Assembly: GCA_036502085.1 (NCBI GenBank)
Contig: DASXZD010000098.1
Coordinates: 1 to 64,000, forward strand
Length of the DNA: 64,000 bases
Source of the DNA: PALSA-505 sp036502085
Lineage (GTDB): Bacteria; Actinomycetota; Actinomycetes; Streptosporangiales; Streptosporangiaceae
Reading direction: 5' to 3'
The notes below the pieces were generated by a model. That model did not search any database, had not been told where the DNA came from, and worked only from the letters and a program-made list of their open reading frames with translations. How positions within the stretch are numbered: the first letter of the stretch is position 1; the number at the start of each line of letters is the position of its first letter. A program made the translations under genes and the position numbers. This document shows positions 53,342 to 61,373 of this stretch, piece by piece.

Positions 53342-54265
53342 ATGATGGAACCGGACGGCAAGTACGGAGAGGAGCTGCGACGCGCGCTGAGCGCTGTGGC
53401 GGATCCTCTCGTCCCTGCCGGTGACGGCCTGAACAGGATAAGAGAACGGGCGGCGGGCCGGCCGTCGGTACTTGCCTGGCTCTCCGCGTACGCAACGTAT
53501 CTGCCCGGACTCCTGTTCACCCAATTCAGGGTCGCGGGCAGCTGGATCGCCGCGACCGCCGCCGACCCGTCGCCGATCACCGACCGGATCCGTGCCATGC
53601 GGCAGTGGCCGCGCCGCGGCCTCGGCATGCTGCGCGAGCCGAGTGCCTGGCTGCGGCCGACGCTCGCGGCGGCCGGCGCGCTGGCCATCGTCCTGCTCGC
53701 CACGCTGCTAGTGCCTAGGCTGCGCTATTCGGTCGAAGTGGCGCTCGACGGCGGTACTTCGACGGTCGGCGGCAATTCCGCGGTCGGGCTGGGCCCCGGC
53801 CCTGGCGGCCCGGGCGGGAATCCGGCCGGCAGCGGCCGGCATCAGACCGGGCCGGGCGGGCAGTCCCTGACCACGTCGGCCACCGGCGTCGGCACGACGA
53901 CGCGGTGCACCGGCGGCTCCGGAAGCAAGCCCAACCCGCAGAGCAGCGGTCCGATAGTCCCGATCGGCCCGCAGCCCGGGCCTTCGGAGACGGCGACCGA
54001 GGAGGTATGGGGAGTTCTGCCGCCAGGCACGAGTCAGCCGGGAACGCCGGGCAGGTGCTCCACCGGCGGCTATTCGCCATCGTCCTCGCCGACGATCAAC
54101 ACGTCGAGCACGCCGACCTCAGCGCCGACGACGCCGCCCACCACGCCCCCGACGACACCGCCCACCACACCTCCGACGACACCGCCGACCTCAACGCCGC
54201 CGACCACCCCGACGATCCAGACTTCCGTGACGCCGACCGATGACGGGTCCGCCAGCCCCGGCTGA
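53342..54265 (+). CDS. probable anti-sigma partner, single-pass membrane protein with Pro/Thr tail
   Basis: 307 residues. A ~100-residue cytoplasmic N-terminus (LRRALSAVADPLVPAGDGLNRIRER) is followed by one transmembrane helix (PTLAAAGALAIVLLATLLV, ~106-124). A long outside Gly/Pro/Ser/Thr region follows, with a tandem TTPP repeat (24-base unit, 54127-54210). The N-terminal segment is like the binding part of SigE-family partners. GGGAGAG lies before the ATG. Coding repeats may vary in length. Exact function is inferred from position. Confidence 0.65.
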   Translation: MMEPDGKYGEELRRALSAVADPLVPAGDGLNRIRERAAGRPSVLAWLSAYATYLPGLLFTQFRVAGSWIAATAADPSPITDRIRAMRQWPRRGLGMLREPSAWLRPTLAAAGALAIVLLATLLVPRLRYSVEVALDGGTSTVGGNSAVGLGPGPGGPGGNPAGSGRHQTGPGGQSLTTSATGVGTTTRCTGGSGSKPNPQSSGPIVPIGPQPGPSETATEEVWGVLPPGTSQPGTPGRCSTGGYSPSSSPTINTSSTPTSAPTTPPTTPPTTPPTTPPTTPPTSTPPTTPTIQTSVTPTDDGSASPG

Positions 54266-54339
54266 GGCTCTGAGGGCCGGCGAGCCATCCGCAGCGGCCC
54301 CAGCGGCCGCAGCGGCTGAGAGGGCCCGCGGGCCGGGTG

Positions 54340-55086
54340 CTACCAGCGGCCGCAGCCGCTGAGCAGGACGGCAGCGGCAGCGGTGCCCGCCGTGGACGAG
54401 CGGAGCACGGTCGGGCCCAGCCGCGCCGCCGTTGCCCCGGCCGCCGCGAACGCGGCCGACTCGGCCGGGCTCAGCCCGCCCTCGGGCCCGACGATCAGGA
54501 CGATGTCCCCGGCCGCGGGCAGCGGCAGGTCGCCGAGCCGCAGCTCAGCGTCCGGGTTGAGGACCGCGCCGAACGTGGCCGCGCCGAGCAGCGCCACCAC
54601 GTCCCCGGTCCGCGCCAGCGCAGTGACCTCGGGGATGTGCGCGCGACGCGCCTGCTTGCCCGCAGCCATCGCGACCGCCCGCCAGCGGGCCAGCGCCTTG
54701 TCCCCGCGCGCCTGCGTCCATAGGGCGACACAGCGCTGCGCGCCCCATGGCACGATCACGTCCACGCCGACCTCGGTCATCGTCTCGACGGCGAGTTCGC
54801 CGCGGTCACCCTTGGGCAGCGCCTGCACCACGCAGATCCGCGGCTGCGGCGGCGGCCACAGCCGCCGGGCCACAACCGTCAGCTCCAGCAGGCCGGGCCG
54901 GGCGGCGCAAACCACGCACGAGACCATCAGGCCCGCGCCGTCGGTCAGGTCCACCCGCTCGCCGGGGCGCAGCCTGCGAACGGTGGCCGCATGGCGTCCC
55001 TCCGCGCCGTCCAGCATGACCGTGTCGCGCTCCAGGCTGGAGCGTTCGGCGATAAAAACCGGCGGCCAGCCGGACTCGTCCGGCAC
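54340..55086 (-). CDS. rsmE: 16S rRNA (uracil-1498-N3)-methyltransferase RsmE
   Basis: 248 residues. An N-terminal PUA-like barrel is followed by the SPOUT methyltransferase knot: VQALPKGDRGELAVETMTEVGVDVIVPW, then VGPEGGLSPAESAAF and LGPTVLRSSTAGTAA. It methylates U1498 of 16S rRNA. It follows dnaJ by 15 bases on the minus strand, the common actinobacterial order. Confidence 0.93.
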   Translation of the reverse strand: MPDESGWPPVFIAERSSLERDTVMLDGAEGRHAATVRRLRPGERVDLTDGAGLMVSCVVCAARPGLLELTVVARRLWPPPQPRICVVQALPKGDRGELAVETMTEVGVDVIVPWGAQRCVALWTQARGDKALARWRAVAMAAGKQARRAHIPEVTALARTGDVVALLGAATFGAVLNPDAELRLGDLPLPAAGDIVLIVGPEGGLSPAESAAFAAAGATAARLGPTVLRSSTAGTAAAAVLLSGCGRW

Positions 55087-55101
55087 CTGCGATCCGGTGT
55101 C

Positions 55102-56241
55102 TCAGCGCCCGTTGAACGCGTCGCGCAGCCGGGAGAAGAATCCCTGCTGGCCGGGCGCGAACTTGCCGGGCGGAGCCTCCTCGCCGCGGAGCTTGGCCAG
55201 CTCGCGCATCAGGTTCTCCTGATCGGCGTCCATCTTGGTCGGCGTCTCCACGGTCACGTGAATGACCAGGTCACCGCGGCCGGAGTCGTTCAGGTGCGCG
55301 GTGCCGAGCCCGTACAGCGGGATCACCTGCCCCGACTGGGTGCCCGGCCTGATGTCCACGTCCCGCGGGCCGTCCAGGCTCTGCACCGACAGCGTGGCGC
55401 CGAGCGCGGCCGCCGCCATCGGGATCGTCACCGTGCAGTGCAGGTCGTCGCCCTGCCGCTCGAAGATGTTATGCGGCCGCTGCACGATCTCGAGGAACAG
55501 GTCGCCGGGCGGGCCACCGCCAGGACCCACTTCGCCCTCGCCGGCCAGCTGGATGTGCGTGCCGCTCTCCACCCCGGCCGGGATCCTGACCTTGAGCGTG
55601 CGCCGGGTCCTGACCCGGCCGTCGCCGTCGCACTCCGGGCAGGGCATCCGGATCAGCGTGCCGGCCCCCGCGCAGGACGGGCACGGGCGGGAGGTCATCA
55701 CCTGGCCGAGGAACGACCGGGTGACCTGGTTGACCTCGCCGCGCCCGCCGCACACGTCGCAGGTCTCCGGGTGCGTGCCGGGCGCCGTGCCCTCGCCGGA
55801 GCAGGTCGGGCACACGACCGCGGTGTCCACGGCGAGCTCGCGAGTCGCGCCGAAGGCGCACTCGGACAGGTCCAGCTCGACCCTGAGCGTGGCGTTGCGG
55901 CCCCGCCGGGCACGGCCGCGCGGCCCGCGCGCGCCGCCCGCTCCGGTGCCGAAGAACGCGTCCATGATGTCGCTGAACGGGAAGCCCGCGCCGCCGAACC
56001 CGGCGCCCGCACCCGCACCGGCGGCCGCGAACGGATCCACGCCCAGGTCGTACATCTGGCGCTTCTCCGGGTCGGACAGCACCTCGTAGGCCTGGGTGAT
56101 CTCCTTGAACTGGTCCTGCGTCCGCGGATCCGGGTTGACGTCAGGGTGCAGCTCACGGGCCAGCCGCCGGTAGGCCTTCTTGATCTCGTCTGAGCCCGCG
56201 TCGCGCCGGACGCCGAGCACGGCGTAGTAGTCGGTCGCCAC
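55102..56241 (-). CDS. dnaJ: chaperone DnaJ
   Basis: 379 residues. J-domain with HPD (LARELHPDVN), a Gly/Phe-poor linker, four CxxCxGxG zinc fingers (CPTCSGEG, CDVCGGRG, CPSCAGAG, CPECDGDG) and a C-terminal substrate domain. Co-chaperone of DnaK. This is the hrcA-linked dnaJ2 type. Its GTG overlaps the hrcA stop by one base (TAGTG), so both are under CIRCE control. Confidence 0.95.
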   Translation of the reverse strand: MATDYYAVLGVRRDAGSDEIKKAYRRLARELHPDVNPDPRTQDQFKEITQAYEVLSDPEKRQMYDLGVDPFAAAGAGAGAGFGGAGFPFSDIMDAFFGTGAGGARGPRGRARRGRNATLRVELDLSECAFGATRELAVDTAVVCPTCSGEGTAPGTHPETCDVCGGRGEVNQVTRSFLGQVMTSRPCPSCAGAGTLIRMPCPECDGDGRVRTRRTLKVRIPAGVESGTHIQLAGEGEVGPGGGPPGDLFLEIVQRPHNIFERQGDDLHCTVTIPMAAAALGATLSVQSLDGPRDVDIRPGTQSGQVIPLYGLGTAHLNDSGRGDLVIHVTVETPTKMDADQENLMRELAKLRGEEAPPGKFAPGQQGFFSRLRDAFNGR

Positions 56242-57254
56242 TAGGACTCCGCCAGAATCTGACCTACGTAACGTGCCACCGCGCGCACTGCTCCCATCGC
56301 TCCCGGGTAGTCCATTCGTGTCGGGCCGAGTACGGCGAGCTTGGCCAGGACCTGATCGCCTGCACCGTACCCGGTGGAGACGATTGAGGCGTCATGCAGC
56401 CCCTCGACCGTGTTCTCGGCGCCGATCCGCACGGTGAGCGAGGCCGGGTCACCGGACTCACCGAGCAGCCGCATCAGCACCACCTGCTCCTCGAGGGCCT
56501 CCAGGACGTCCCGCAGGCCAGCGGAGAAGTCGCGGGCGGCGAGGTTGGCCGCCCCGCCGAAGACGATCTTCTCCTCATGCCGCTCCACCAGGCTCTCCAG
56601 CAGCACGGAGAGCACGGCCGCGCCGTTCGGCCGGTCGCTGGCATCCAGCCGGGCCGGCAGCTCCGCGACGACGCCGGCCGCGTCGGCCAGCGGGCGCCCG
56701 TCCATGCACGCGTTCAGCAGCGCGCGCAGGTGCGCGATCGAGTCGTCGGTGATGCTGTCGGGCAGATCGACGCCGCGCTGCTCCACCCGGCCGGTGTCAG
56801 TGATCAGCACGAGCAGCACGCGGGCGGGCCCGAGCGGCACCAGCTCCACGTGCCGCACGCAGGAGATCCGCAGCGACGGATACTGCACCACGGCGACCTG
56901 GCGGGTGAGCTGGGCCAGCAGCCGCACGGTCCTGGTGACCACGTCGTCGAGGTCGTAGGCGCCGCCGAGGAACGTCTCGATTGCCCGCCGTTCGGCCTGC
57001 GACAGCGGTTTCACAGCGGACAGCCGGTCCACGAACAGCCGGTACCCCTTGTCGGTGGGGATCCGGCCCGCGCTGGTGTGCGGCTGCGCGATGTAGCCCT
57101 GCTCCTCGAGCACCGCCATGTCGTTGCGGATCGTGGCCGGAGACACGTCCAGGTTGTGCCGGTCGACCAGGGTCTTTGACCCCACGGGCTCCGTGGTAGA
57201 CACGTAATCCTCGATAATGGCGCGCAGCACGGCAAGCTTGCGGTCATCGAGCAC
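56241..57254 (-). CDS. hrcA: heat-inducible repressor HrcA
   Basis: 337 residues. Winged helix at the N-terminus (YVSTTEPVGSKTLVDRHNLDVSPATIRNDMAVLEEQGYIAQPHTSAGRIPTDKGYR) and the HrcA dimer domains. It represses its own operon with dnaJ by binding CIRCE, present 22 bases before the start codon. Usual length. The start GTG lies 10 bases after a GGGAGG. Confidence 0.95.
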   Translation of the reverse strand: MLDDRKLAVLRAIIEDYVSTTEPVGSKTLVDRHNLDVSPATIRNDMAVLEEQGYIAQPHTSAGRIPTDKGYRLFVDRLSAVKPLSQAERRAIETFLGGAYDLDDVVTRTVRLLAQLTRQVAVVQYPSLRISCVRHVELVPLGPARVLLVLITDTGRVEQRGVDLPDSITDDSIAHLRALLNACMDGRPLADAAGVVAELPARLDASDRPNGAAVLSVLLESLVERHEEKIVFGGAANLAARDFSAGLRDVLEALEEQVVLMRLLGESGDPASLTVRIGAENTVEGLHDASIVSTGYGAGDQVLAKLAVLGPTRMDYPGAMGAVRAVARYVGQILAES

Positions 57255-57276
57255 TCGCTCACCTCCCGCGAAGCCC

Positions 57277-57303
57277 CTGGCACTCGATTATCTAGAGTGC
57301 CAA
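57277..57303. promoter_or_regulatory. CIRCE operator for HrcA
   Basis: CTGGCACTC, nine bases, GAGTGCCAA: one base per arm away from the CIRCE consensus TTAGCACTC-N9-GAGTGCTAA. It lies between hrcA (-) and DUF3097 (+), just upstream of the hrcA start, and probably overlaps the promoter on that strand. HrcA binds it until heat stress releases it. Confidence 0.92.
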
Positions 57304-57372
57304 TTCTATGACCGCCGGGGCGCGGCGGGCACAGCGTGGGCCAGATCACGTGAACAGATCACTGGAGGCAGG

Positions 57373-58188
57373 ATGCGCCGGGACTACGGGCGCGACGTAC
57401 TGGCAGGTGACTGGCGCTCGGCCAGGCGTCCGCCGCCCCCGCAGATCGAGGCCGAGCGGGGCCTGGTCGTCGAGGAGGCGCACGGCTCGTTCTGCGGCGC
57501 GGTGGTCGAGTGCGCGAAGGACGCGGTGACGCTGGAGGACAGGTTCGGCAAGCAGCGCGTGTTCCCGCTGGAGCGCGGCGCGTTCCTGCTGGACGGCCAG
57601 CGGGTCACGCTGGTCAGGCCGACCGCCGGCAGCCCGCGCCCGCCGGCCCGCACCGCCTCCGGCTCGGTCGCGGCACCGTCCGCCCCGGCCCGCGTGGCCC
57701 GCGCCAGCCGCATCTACGTCGAGGGCACACACGACGCCGAGCTGGTCGAGCAGATCTGGGGCGACGACCTGCGCGACGTCGGCGTGGTCGTGGAATACCT
57801 GGAGGGCGTCGATCACCTGCCGGAGCTGGTCGCCGAGTTCGCCCCCTCCCCCGGCCGCCGCCTCGGCGTGCTCGTCGATCACCTGGTGGCCGGGTCGAAG
57901 GAGAGCCGCATCGCGGCCGGGATCACCTCGCCGCACGTGCTCGTGGTCGGCCATCCGTTCATCGACATCTGGCAGGCGGTCAAGCCCGCCTCGGTCGGCA
58001 TCGCCGCCTGGCCGCAGGTGCCCAGGGGCGTGCCGTGGAAGGAGGGCGTGCTGGCCGCGCTCGGCTGGACCTGCAGCACCGGCGAAGGCTGGCGGCGGAT
58101 CAGGGCGGCCGCGCGGAGCTTCACCGACCTGGAGCCCGAGCTGCTCGGCCGGGTCGAGCAGCTGATCGACTTCGTCACCGGATCATGA
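57373..58188 (+). CDS. DUF3097-family protein
   Basis: 271 residues. The opening RRDYGRDVLAGDWRSARRPPPPQIEAERGLVVEE and the segment RIYVEGTHDAELVEQIWGDDLRDVGVVVEYLEGVDHL with DHLVAGSKESRIA are features of DUF3097, a Toprim-like domain found next to hrcA in actinobacteria. Function unknown; the acidic residues EGTHDAELVE and DHLV fit a metal-binding Toprim core. GGAGG precedes the ATG. Coupled to the next gene by ATGA. Confidence 0.88.
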   Translation: MRRDYGRDVLAGDWRSARRPPPPQIEAERGLVVEEAHGSFCGAVVECAKDAVTLEDRFGKQRVFPLERGAFLLDGQRVTLVRPTAGSPRPPARTASGSVAAPSAPARVARASRIYVEGTHDAELVEQIWGDDLRDVGVVVEYLEGVDHLPELVAEFAPSPGRRLGVLVDHLVAGSKESRIAAGITSPHVLVVGHPFIDIWQAVKPASVGIAAWPQVPRGVPWKEGVLAALGWTCSTGEGWRRIRAAARSFTDLEPELLGRVEQLIDFVTGS

Positions 58189-58688
58189 AAAGCTATCGGC
58201 CAGACCGGACCGCGGCACAGGGTGAGGCGGCCGCTCACGTGCATCATGAGCCCGCACGGTTTGACCTGGCTGCCGATCAGCCGACGCAGTCGGCGCGGCC
58301 GGACGGCCCGGCGCCGGTGATCACCGGCGACTCCGAGGGCCTCCTCGCGGCCTTCTGCTACCTCGGCGTGATCTTCTTTTCCTTCCTGCCCGCCCTGGCC
58401 GTCTACCTGTCCCGCGGCCGGACGTCGAGCTACCTGCGGTTCCACGCGGCCCGGGCGGCGAACCTGGCCATCACGCTGCTGCTGTTCAACATCTGCGCGC
58501 TGATCGTGGGCGGGCTGCTCGCGCTGGACACGGTCGAGGTCGGCCTGATCATCGTGGTGCCGCTGGCGGCGACGCTGTGGATCGTGATGCTCGGCTACCT
58601 CATCCGCGCCGCGCTGGCGGCCGAGCGCGGCCGGCCGTATGACCTGCCCGAATGGCTCTGCGCCCAGGTCCTGAAGCCAGGCTCCTGA
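58185..58688 (+). CDS. DUF4870-family membrane protein
   Basis: 167 residues. A ~45-residue polar N-terminus is followed by three helices (LLAAFCYLGVIFFSFLPALAVYL, NLAITLLLFNICALIVGGLL, VGLIIVVPLAATLWIVMLGYLIRAALA) with the FHAARAAN loop typical of DUF4870 (Tic20-like). Function unknown. Its ATG overlaps the DUF3097 stop by four bases. Confidence 0.88.
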   Translation: MKSYRPDRTAAQGEAAAHVHHEPARFDLAADQPTQSARPDGPAPVITGDSEGLLAAFCYLGVIFFSFLPALAVYLSRGRTSSYLRFHAARAANLAITLLLFNICALIVGGLLALDTVEVGLIIVVPLAATLWIVMLGYLIRAALAAERGRPYDLPEWLCAQVLKPGS

Positions 58689-58716
58689 AGCCAGGCTCCT
58701 GAAGTAACGCCGCGCG

Positions 58717-59937
58717 TCAGCCCGTCAGGTCCCGGATCACCGCGTCGGCCAGCAGCCGCCCGCGGCGGGTCAGCACCACCCGCCCGCCGTCCCACTCGGC
58801 CTTCTCGGCCAGGCCGTCGTCCACCGCCGCCGAGGCCGCCGCCCGGCCGCGGTCGTCCAGCAGGCCGTGCGGGCAGCCCGCCGCCAGCCGGGTCGCCAGC
58901 ATGATCTCCTCGGTCCGCCGCTCGCCGCTGGTCAGCACCTCGCGGCCCTGCCCGGGGCTGACGCCCTCGGCGAGCCGCGCCGCGTAGGCCCGCGGATGCC
59001 GCACGTTCCACCACCGGGTGCCGCCGACGTGGCTGTGCGCGCCCGGCCCGACCCCCCACCAGTCGCCGCCGGTCCAGTACAGCAGGTTGTGCCGACAGCG
59101 CGCGGCCTCGCCGGCCGCCCAGTTGGAGATCTCGTACCAGCCCAGGCCGCTGCCGCCGAGCACGTCGTCGGCCGCGAGGTACATGTCGGCCATCAGGTCG
59201 TCGTCCGGGGCGGCGAGCTCGCCGCGCCTGATTCGCGCGGCCAGCCTGGTCCCGTCCTCGACGATCAGCGCGTAGGCGGAGATGTGGTCCGGGGAGGCCG
59301 ACAGCGCGGCCTCCAGCGACCGCAGCCAGTCCGCCGCGGTCTCGCCCGGCGTGCCGTAGATCAGGTCGAGGCTGACCTGGCCGAACCCTGCGGCCCGCGC
59401 CCAGCCCGCGCAGCGCACCGCACGCTGCGCCGTGTGCACCCGGTCCAGGGTCGCGAGCACGTGCGGCACCGCGCTCTGCATCCCGAACGAGATCCGGCTG
59501 AACCCGCCCGCCCGCAGGGCCGCGAGCGCGCGCTCGTCAACCGACTCCGGGTTGGCCTCGGTGGTTATCTCGGCGCCCGCCGCCAGCCCGAACTCGCCGT
59601 CAATCGCCCGCAGGATCTCGCCCAGCTCCGCCGGGGCGAGCAGCGTCGGCGTCCCGCCGCCGAAGAACACCGTCCGCACTGGCCGTTCGGCGTCGCCGAG
59701 CACCCGCCGGGCCAGCCGGATCTCCGCCGCGGCCAGCGCGGCGTACGAGTCGCGCGCGCCGCCGGCCAGCTCGCCGGCCGTGTAGGTGTTGAAATCGCAG
59801 TACCCGCAGCGGGTCGAGCAGAAAGGCACATGAACATATATTCCGAACGGGGAGGCGCCGGTCCCCGCCATCGCACCCGCAGGCAGTGCGCCGTCGGCCG
59901 GGACAGGCTCACCCTCAGGAGGCGCGCCAGGCACCAT
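58717..59937 (-). CDS. hemW: HemW-like radical SAM haem chaperone
   Basis: 406 residues. Radical SAM cysteines Cys40, Cys44, Cys47 in FCSTRCGYCDF, GGGTPTLL, and the HemW C-terminal domain (RTEEIMLATRLAAGCP...). The family was once named HemN but inserts haem rather than oxidising coproporphyrinogen. The first ~29 residues are a Pro/Ala-rich extension, so a later start is possible. Usual place near lepA. Not part of the aminoglycoside cluster. Confidence 0.9.
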   Translation of the reverse strand: MVPGAPPEGEPVPADGALPAGAMAGTGASPFGIYVHVPFCSTRCGYCDFNTYTAGELAGGARDSYAALAAAEIRLARRVLGDAERPVRTVFFGGGTPTLLAPAELGEILRAIDGEFGLAAGAEITTEANPESVDERALAALRAGGFSRISFGMQSAVPHVLATLDRVHTAQRAVRCAGWARAAGFGQVSLDLIYGTPGETAADWLRSLEAALSASPDHISAYALIVEDGTRLAARIRRGELAAPDDDLMADMYLAADDVLGGSGLGWYEISNWAAGEAARCRHNLLYWTGGDWWGVGPGAHSHVGGTRWWNVRHPRAYAARLAEGVSPGQGREVLTSGERRTEEIMLATRLAAGCPHGLLDDRGRAAASAAVDDGLAEKAEWDGGRVVLTRRGRLLADAVIRDLTG

Positions 59938-59952
59938 GCGCCCTTACCACTG

Positions 59953-60624
59953 TCATCCGGTCGCCCGCGCCGCCGAAGCGGCCTGGCCGGGCGACAGCAG
60001 TTCTTCGGCCATGCTGTCCCACCGGCGGTTGTGGCCCGGTACGGCCAGCATCTGGCCGATCACCCCGGCGTCCCGCTCGTAGAAGGCCTCCATCATCGCC
60101 GCGATCGTGACGCTGCCGGCCGGCCGGGACAGCAGCTCGACGTCGCTGCCCGCCTGTACCGTGCCCGGCTGCAGCACCCGGAGGTACGCGCCCGGCCGTC
60201 CGCCCTCGCGGAACCGCCTGACCCAGCCCTTCTCGGACAGCCAGTGCCGGAAGGTCGCGCACGGAATGCGCGGCGAGGTCACCTGCACGACGGCGCTGCC
60301 GAGCCGCCAGGTCTCGCCGATCACGGCGCCGGTCACGTCCAGCCCCTCGGTCGTGATGTTCTCGCCGAACATCCCGTCACGCAGCTCGCGGCTCAGCCGG
60401 GCCGCCCACCAGTCCAGGTCCTCGCGGGCGTAGGCGTAGACGGCCTGCTCGGGGCCGCCGTGGCTGTCCTGGTCCGCCTGCTCGTCGGTGTCCAGGCCGA
60501 GCAGGCCGACCTGCACCTGCCCGGCGACCGGGCGCTTGTCGATAGCCGTGCGGTCGAGCTGGGTGGCCCAGTCGACCTCACGCTCACGACCCGTGTTCAC
60601 CGAGATGACCCGCGCGATCCCCAT
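59953..60624 (-). CDS. MOSC-domain protein, YiiM-like
   Basis: 223 residues. It opens with ARVISVNTG, has SHGGPEQAVYAYAREDLDWW, FGENITTEGLDVTGAVIGETWRLG and the catalytic cysteine segment SPRIPCATF. A C-terminal 3-alpha region follows. These Mo-cofactor proteins reduce N-hydroxylated bases. ATG 60624 is chosen; upstream GTG frames give an Arg-rich lead without sense. Confidence 0.88.
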   Translation of the reverse strand: MGIARVISVNTGREREVDWATQLDRTAIDKRPVAGQVQVGLLGLDTDEQADQDSHGGPEQAVYAYAREDLDWWAARLSRELRDGMFGENITTEGLDVTGAVIGETWRLGSAVVQVTSPRIPCATFRHWLSEKGWVRRFREGGRPGAYLRVLQPGTVQAGSDVELLSRPAGSVTIAAMMEAFYERDAGVIGQMLAVPGHNRRWDSMAEELLSPGQAASAARATG

Positions 60625-60760
60625 GTCCAGCACGCTAACCGACCCGCCCGCCGCCAGGCGAATCCATAACCTGCCTTCCCGACCCGCCCGCGTGCTCCGC
60701 CGCCCGGTGCCGTCCATCGCCGGGTTAAGCTGGAGAGGATCGCTGGGGCTGGAGGCGCGG

Positions 60761-61366
60761 ATGGCAGCAGAGCGTGGACATGCGATGCCGTACGGACCTG
60801 GGAGCCCGCGGGGTGGCTACGGCCAGATGCGAGCCGCCGACGTGGACCGGGAACGGACGGCGGACACCCTGAAGGCCGCGTTCGTCGAGGGCAGGCTCAG
60901 CAAGGACGAGCTGGACGCCCGTCTCGACCAGGCGTACGGGGCGCGCACCTACGCCGATCTCGGCGCGCTGACCGCCGACCTGCCCGGCTGGGGCCGCCCG
61001 GCGCCGCCGCCGCCCGGAGCGATGGTCTATCCGCCCCGGCCCGGTCCGCCGGCCGCTTCTGATGCCACGAACGGCATGGCAGTTGCCTCGCTCGTCTGCG
61101 GGCTAGCCCAGGTTTTTTCGTTCGGACTCACTGCTATTCCCGCGATAATCCTCGGTCACTCTGCCCGCGGGCAGATCCGGCGAACGGGCCAGCGGGGCGA
61201 CGGCATGGCCGTCGCCGGCCTGGTGCTCGGCTGGCTGGGCATTGCGTTCTTCGTGCTGATCGTGATCGGGTTCGCCGCCGCGGCGGTGACGTCGGGGCAT
61301 GCCGTGACCCATTTCCCGGGCCCTGGCGGTGGCGGCCCGCCGCCGTTCCCCCCGCCCGGCCCGTGA
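60761..61366 (+). CDS. DUF1707 and DUF4190 membrane protein
   Basis: 201 residues. MRAADVDRERTADTLKAAFVEGRLSKDELDARLDQAYGARTYADLGALTADLP is DUF1707 (SHOCT-like). A Pro-rich linker leads to two helices (MAVASLVCGLAQVFSFGLTAIPAIILGHSARGQI, MAVAGLVLGWLGIAFFVLIVIGFAA), DUF4190. Function unknown. GGAGG precedes the ATG. The Gly/Pro tail reaches the convergent lepA end. Confidence 0.87.
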   Translation: MAAERGHAMPYGPGSPRGGYGQMRAADVDRERTADTLKAAFVEGRLSKDELDARLDQAYGARTYADLGALTADLPGWGRPAPPPPGAMVYPPRPGPPAASDATNGMAVASLVCGLAQVFSFGLTAIPAIILGHSARGQIRRTGQRGDGMAVAGLVLGWLGIAFFVLIVIGFAAAAVTSGHAVTHFPGPGGGGPPPFPPPGP

Positions 61367-61373
61367 CGGAGCG

